Of a DNA stretch of 36,126 nt, positions 33,303 to 36,126 are shown piece after piece. This DNA comes from Flavobacteriaceae bacterium (lineage in GTDB: Bacteria; Bacteroidota; Bacteroidia; Flavobacteriales; Flavobacteriaceae). The stretch is from contig JADGEA010000016.1 of assembly GCA_016744615.1 (NCBI GenBank), positions 1 through 36,126 of the forward strand. The letters run 5' to 3'. The notes under the pieces were generated by a model. The model was not told where the DNA came from, searched no databases, and saw only the letters and a program-made list of their open reading frames with translations. Made by a program: the position numbers and the translations under genes. Each line of letters starts with the position of its first letter. The stretch's first letter is position 1.

Positions 33303-35876
33303 ATGAATAATAATTACCATATAAATCTTTCAGAAAACTGGAAAATACAATCTTCAAAAGAAGTATCCGAAAATGGAGCCGAAATTTCAAGTGAATTGAC
33401 AATTTCAAATAACTGGATTCCTGCAATAGTACCTTCCACCGTTTTAGGAACATTGGTAGCTAATGACATCATCAAAGATCCCTTTTTTGGAAAAAATCTT
33501 AAAAATATATCCACCAAGCAATTTAAAATGCCATGGTGGTATGTAACCAATTTTGATTTAAATACTGTAGAAGCTAATAATTCGGCTCTTTTAAGTTTTG
33601 ATGGTATCAACCACAAAGCAAATGTTTGGTTAAATGGAAAACTTGTTGCCGATTCTAATGCGATTGATGGAACATACCGCATTACTGCTTTTGATGTAAG
33701 TAAAAACACAATTGAAGGAAACAATATTTTAGCAATTGAAGTAACACCTCCAGTACCCGGTGATTTTAGTATTGGTTATGTGGATTGGAATCCTTCACCA
33801 CCAGATGGGAATATGGGAGTTTTCAGACCAGTAACACTTCATTTGAATGCAGGAGTTGGAATTGAAAAACCATTTGTACTAACAAAGGTAAATAAAGAAA
33901 CTTTAAAAGAAGCAGATCTAACCGTTTCTGCGGAACTTGTAAATTATACAGATCAACCAATCACTGGAATTTTAACAGGTGCAATTGAATCTGTTTCATT
34001 TGAACAAACCGTTACTGTAGAAGGAAATAGCAAAAAACTAGTAGAGTTTTCAGCAAAAGAATATGCACAATTGAATTTCCAAAATCCTAGACTTTGGTGG
34101 CCGATTCACTTAGGTGATCCTGATTTATATAACTTAAACTTAGAATTTAAAATTGATGGTACTATTTCTGATGCTTCACAAACAAGATTTGGAATTCGTG
34201 AGTTTGAAGATTACTGGTTGGATAAAATTCACCGTGGATATAAAGTAAACGGACAAAAAGTGATGATCAAAGGAGGAGGTTGGACCGATGATCTTTTCTT
34301 AATGGATAATGATGAAAGTCTTGAAACACAAATCAAGTATGTAAAACAAATGAATTTGAATTGCGTACGACTGGAAGGCTTTTGGGGTAAAGACCATAAA
34401 CTATATGACCTATGCGATGAGCATGGTATTTTACTAATGGTGGGATGGAGTTGTCATTGGGAACATGAAATTCATATGGGTGTACCTGTTAATGAACGTT
34501 TTGGTGGAGTTTATTTACCTGAGCACATAGATCATATTAGTAAAGCATGGGAAGAGCAAGTAATCTGGTTGCGTAACCATCCAAGTATATTTGTCTGGAC
34601 TGTAGCCAGTGATAAAGTACCAATTACAGAATTAGAACAAAAATATATTGATACTTTTAAAAAATATGATCCTTTACGTCCTTATTTAAACTCAACTGGT
34701 GGTGTTGGTTCCGATCAACATGTTATTGGTACCGAAGATGTAATTAGTGAAATAAGCGGTTCGTCTGGGGTAAAAATGTTGGGTCCATATGCATATACAG
34801 CTCCTGTATATTGGTATGTAAATACACATCTAGGAGGTGCTTACGGTTTCAATACTGAAACAGGGCCAGGTGCACAAGTTCCTCAAATTGATAGTTTAAA
34901 AAAAATGATTCCCAAAGACAAACTTTGGCCAATAAGTGATGTTTGGGATTTCCATTGTGGAAGATATGAGTTTGCTAATCTAAGTCGTTTTACAGAAGCA
35001 ATTTCTGAACGTTATGGAAAAGCTGATTCTCTTGAAGATTTTGATAAAAAATCTCAGGCTATGAATTATGAATTAATGCGCCCTATGTTTGAGGCTTTTC
35101 AAGTTCATAAAAAAAGGTCTACCGGAGTTATTCAATGGATGTTGAATGCAGCATGGCCAAAAATGTACTGGCAATTATATGATTATTATTTAAATCCTAC
35201 CGGAGCATTTTATGCAACTCAAAAGGCATGTTTACCTTTGAGTTTAATATACAATTATGGGGATAATCAAATCTATATGATTAATGATTATTTATATGAT
35301 GCCAATAATTTGCAAGCCCAAATTCGTGTTTATGATATTAAATCTAATCTGTTATTTGAAAAAAACATTGCAACAAGTGCTCTAAAAGATTCTTCTAAAT
35401 CTATTTTTGAAATGGAAGAGATTCAAAATTTAACAAGTACATATTTCATGGATCTTCGACTATTTGATGGAGAGAAAATAGAAATAAGTAATAATTTTTA
35501 CTGGCTTTCAACCAAAGAAGAAACTTTGGATTATAAAGCAGATCTTGGTGATTTCGCCTATCATACTCCGAGTAAGGAATATGCAGATCTAACTTTACTT
35601 AACACATTACCTAAAGTAAAATTAGTAGTTAATAGCAAACATAAAAAATCAGATAGAGAACAAAAATTCACTATTGATTTAAAAAATAATAGTGATAAAA
35701 TAGCATTTTTGATCAATCTCAAATTGGTTGAAAAAGAAAGTGGAGAAATTATTCTTCCTGTATTCTGGGATGATAATTTTATTAGTTTACTGGCTGGCGA
35801 AAAGAGAACAATAGTCGCAACTTTTAGATCAGACGCAGTGGCAGAATTAAAAGTGGAAGGTTGGAATCTGATATAA
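33303..35876 (+). CDS. GH2 exo-beta-glucosaminidase/mannosidase-type glycosidase, apparently cytoplasmic
   Basis: An 857-residue GH2 protein with the usual order of jelly roll (about 20-190), immunoglobulin-like domain, and TIM barrel (about 290-580) followed by beta domains. The barrel carries NHPSIFVWTVASD with acid/base D437 and FNTETGPG with nucleophile E519. Asp in place of Glu in the 'SD' motif is characteristic of the exo-beta-D-glucosaminidase/mannosylglycoprotein endo-beta-mannosidase branch of GH2. The ATG at 33303 was chosen because a promoter-like pair overlaps the only upstream alternative, a TTG at 33246; neither start gives a signal peptide. It probably cleaves imported oligosaccharides after uptake by the neighbouring symporter (inference). 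Confidence 0.88.
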   Translation: MNNNYHINLSENWKIQSSKEVSENGAEISSELTISNNWIPAIVPSTVLGTLVANDIIKDPFFGKNLKNISTKQFKMPWWYVTNFDLNTVEANNSALLSFDGINHKANVWLNGKLVADSNAIDGTYRITAFDVSKNTIEGNNILAIEVTPPVPGDFSIGYVDWNPSPPDGNMGVFRPVTLHLNAGVGIEKPFVLTKVNKETLKEADLTVSAELVNYTDQPITGILTGAIESVSFEQTVTVEGNSKKLVEFSAKEYAQLNFQNPRLWWPIHLGDPDLYNLNLEFKIDGTISDASQTRFGIREFEDYWLDKIHRGYKVNGQKVMIKGGGWTDDLFLMDNDESLETQIKYVKQMNLNCVRLEGFWGKDHKLYDLCDEHGILLMVGWSCHWEHEIHMGVPVNERFGGVYLPEHIDHISKAWEEQVIWLRNHPSIFVWTVASDKVPITELEQKYIDTFKKYDPLRPYLNSTGGVGSDQHVIGTEDVISEISGSSGVKMLGPYAYTAPVYWYVNTHLGGAYGFNTETGPGAQVPQIDSLKKMIPKDKLWPISDVWDFHCGRYEFANLSRFTEAISERYGKADSLEDFDKKSQAMNYELMRPMFEAFQVHKKRSTGVIQWMLNAAWPKMYWQLYDYYLNPTGAFYATQKACLPLSLIYNYGDNQIYMINDYLYDANNLQAQIRVYDIKSNLLFEKNIATSALKDSSKSIFEMEEIQNLTSTYFMDLRLFDGEKIEISNNFYWLSTKEETLDYKADLGDFAYHTPSKEYADLTLLNTLPKVKLVVNSKHKKSDREQKFTIDLKNNSDKIAFLINLKLVEKESGEIILPVFWDDNFISLLAGEKRTIVATFRSDAVAELKVEGWNLI

Positions 35877-35905
35877 AAAGAAAAAACCATTAAAATATTT
35901 TTTCA

Positions 35906-36126
35906 ATGACGAAATTAGCAATTAACGGAGGGGCACCATTAAAAAATACAAAAGAAAACCCCTGGCCAGCTTGGCCTGTTTGGGGAAAAGAAGAAGAAAG
36001 AGGCCTTATCGAGGTTTTAAATAGTGGTGTTTGGTCATATAACGGACCAAAAGAAAGAGAATTTAACAAACTTTTTGCTGAATTTACAGGTACAAAATAC
36101 GCAATTTGTACGGTAAACGGTACCGT
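35906..36126 (+). CDS. DegT/DnrJ/EryC1-family aminotransferase (5' part, cut by window end)
   Basis: The first 73 codons of a gene starting at ATG 35906, 29 bases after the GH2 stop, in frame to the window edge. INGGAPLKN, PWPAWPVWGKEEE, LNSGVWSYNGPKEREF and TGTKYAICTVNGT are the standard opening of PLP-dependent sugar aminotransferases of the DegT/DnrJ/EryC1/StrS family. These transfer an amino group to a keto-sugar or keto-cyclitol. The PLP lysine lies beyond the window. Its place beside a GH2 of the glucosaminidase branch hints at amino-sugar handling, but the direction and substrate cannot be told. Confidence 0.82.
   Translation, partial: MTKLAINGGAPLKNTKENPWPAWPVWGKEEERGLIEVLNSGVWSYNGPKEREFNKLFAEFTGTKYAICTVNGT

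Noticed and set aside
1..36126. CRISPR array, tRNA or rRNA genes
   Set aside because: No regularly spaced direct repeats and no tRNA- or rRNA-like segments were seen in the gaps between genes.

Overview
The window is AT-rich DNA from a Bacteroidota bacterium, most likely a flavobacterium. The evidence is the many secreted lipoproteins with a short lipobox, weak Shine-Dalgarno sites, TAATG stop/start overlaps, TTTG-N19-21-TAnnTTTG promoter-like pairs, and a dense set of glycan-degrading enzyme families (GH2, GH3, GH16, GH78, two GH92). Everything except the first, cut-off gene and a decayed insertion sequence lies on the + strand. The whole stretch reads as a glycan-utilisation locus. It is unusual in showing no SusC/SusD pair, TonB receptor, sulfatase or regulator inside the window.

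Layout. (1) 1-882, minus strand: secreted purple-acid-phosphatase-like enzyme, cut by the left edge. (2) 1176-7739: a tight metabolic operon of aldehyde dehydrogenase, iron alcohol dehydrogenase, HAD hydrolase, class-I glutamine amidotransferase, an organophosphate:phosphate-antiporter-like MFS transporter and a CPBP membrane protease. It is preceded by a promoter-like box held between the arms of a 14-bp perfect inverted repeat. (3) 7768-11390: GH16 lipoprotein and GH3 glucosidase. (4) 11528-11780: remnant of a GH106-like gene (stop codon, frameshift, 3' deletion). (5) 11780-30519: GH92, calcineurin-like phosphoesterase, GH78 rhamnosidase, acetylesterase, an unrecognised Tat-exported protein, a Tat-exported Gfo/Idh/MocA oxidoreductase, a second GH92, and a DUF4838 protein of visibly higher GC. 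(6) 30525-30979: IS4-type transposase wreck. (7) 31052-end: promoter, SSS sodium:solute symporter, two tiny membrane proteins, a GH2 enzyme of the glucosaminidase/mannosidase branch without signal peptide, and the start of a DegT-family aminotransferase.

How it may work (inference): surface or periplasmic enzymes remove acetyl groups (acetylesterase), alpha-mannose (GH92), alpha-L-rhamnose (GH78), beta-glucose-type residues (GH3, GH16) and perhaps phosphate (two metallophosphatases) from a complex heteroglycan. Small products enter by the SSS symporter and, if phosphorylated, by the OPA-type transporter. Cytoplasmic GH2, HAD and the dehydrogenases finish the work. Rhamnose breakdown gives lactaldehyde, a plausible substrate for the aldehyde/alcohol dehydrogenase pair.

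The most distinctive feature is a shared tail: two GH92 enzymes and the GH78 enzyme all end in the same tandem of a chitobiase-C-terminal-like domain followed by a PA14-like domain, although their catalytic parts are unrelated. A second mobile module, a GH2-type jelly roll, sits at the N-terminus of the GH16 enzyme and inside the acetylesterase. All family names come from recognising motifs by eye; no database search was possible.
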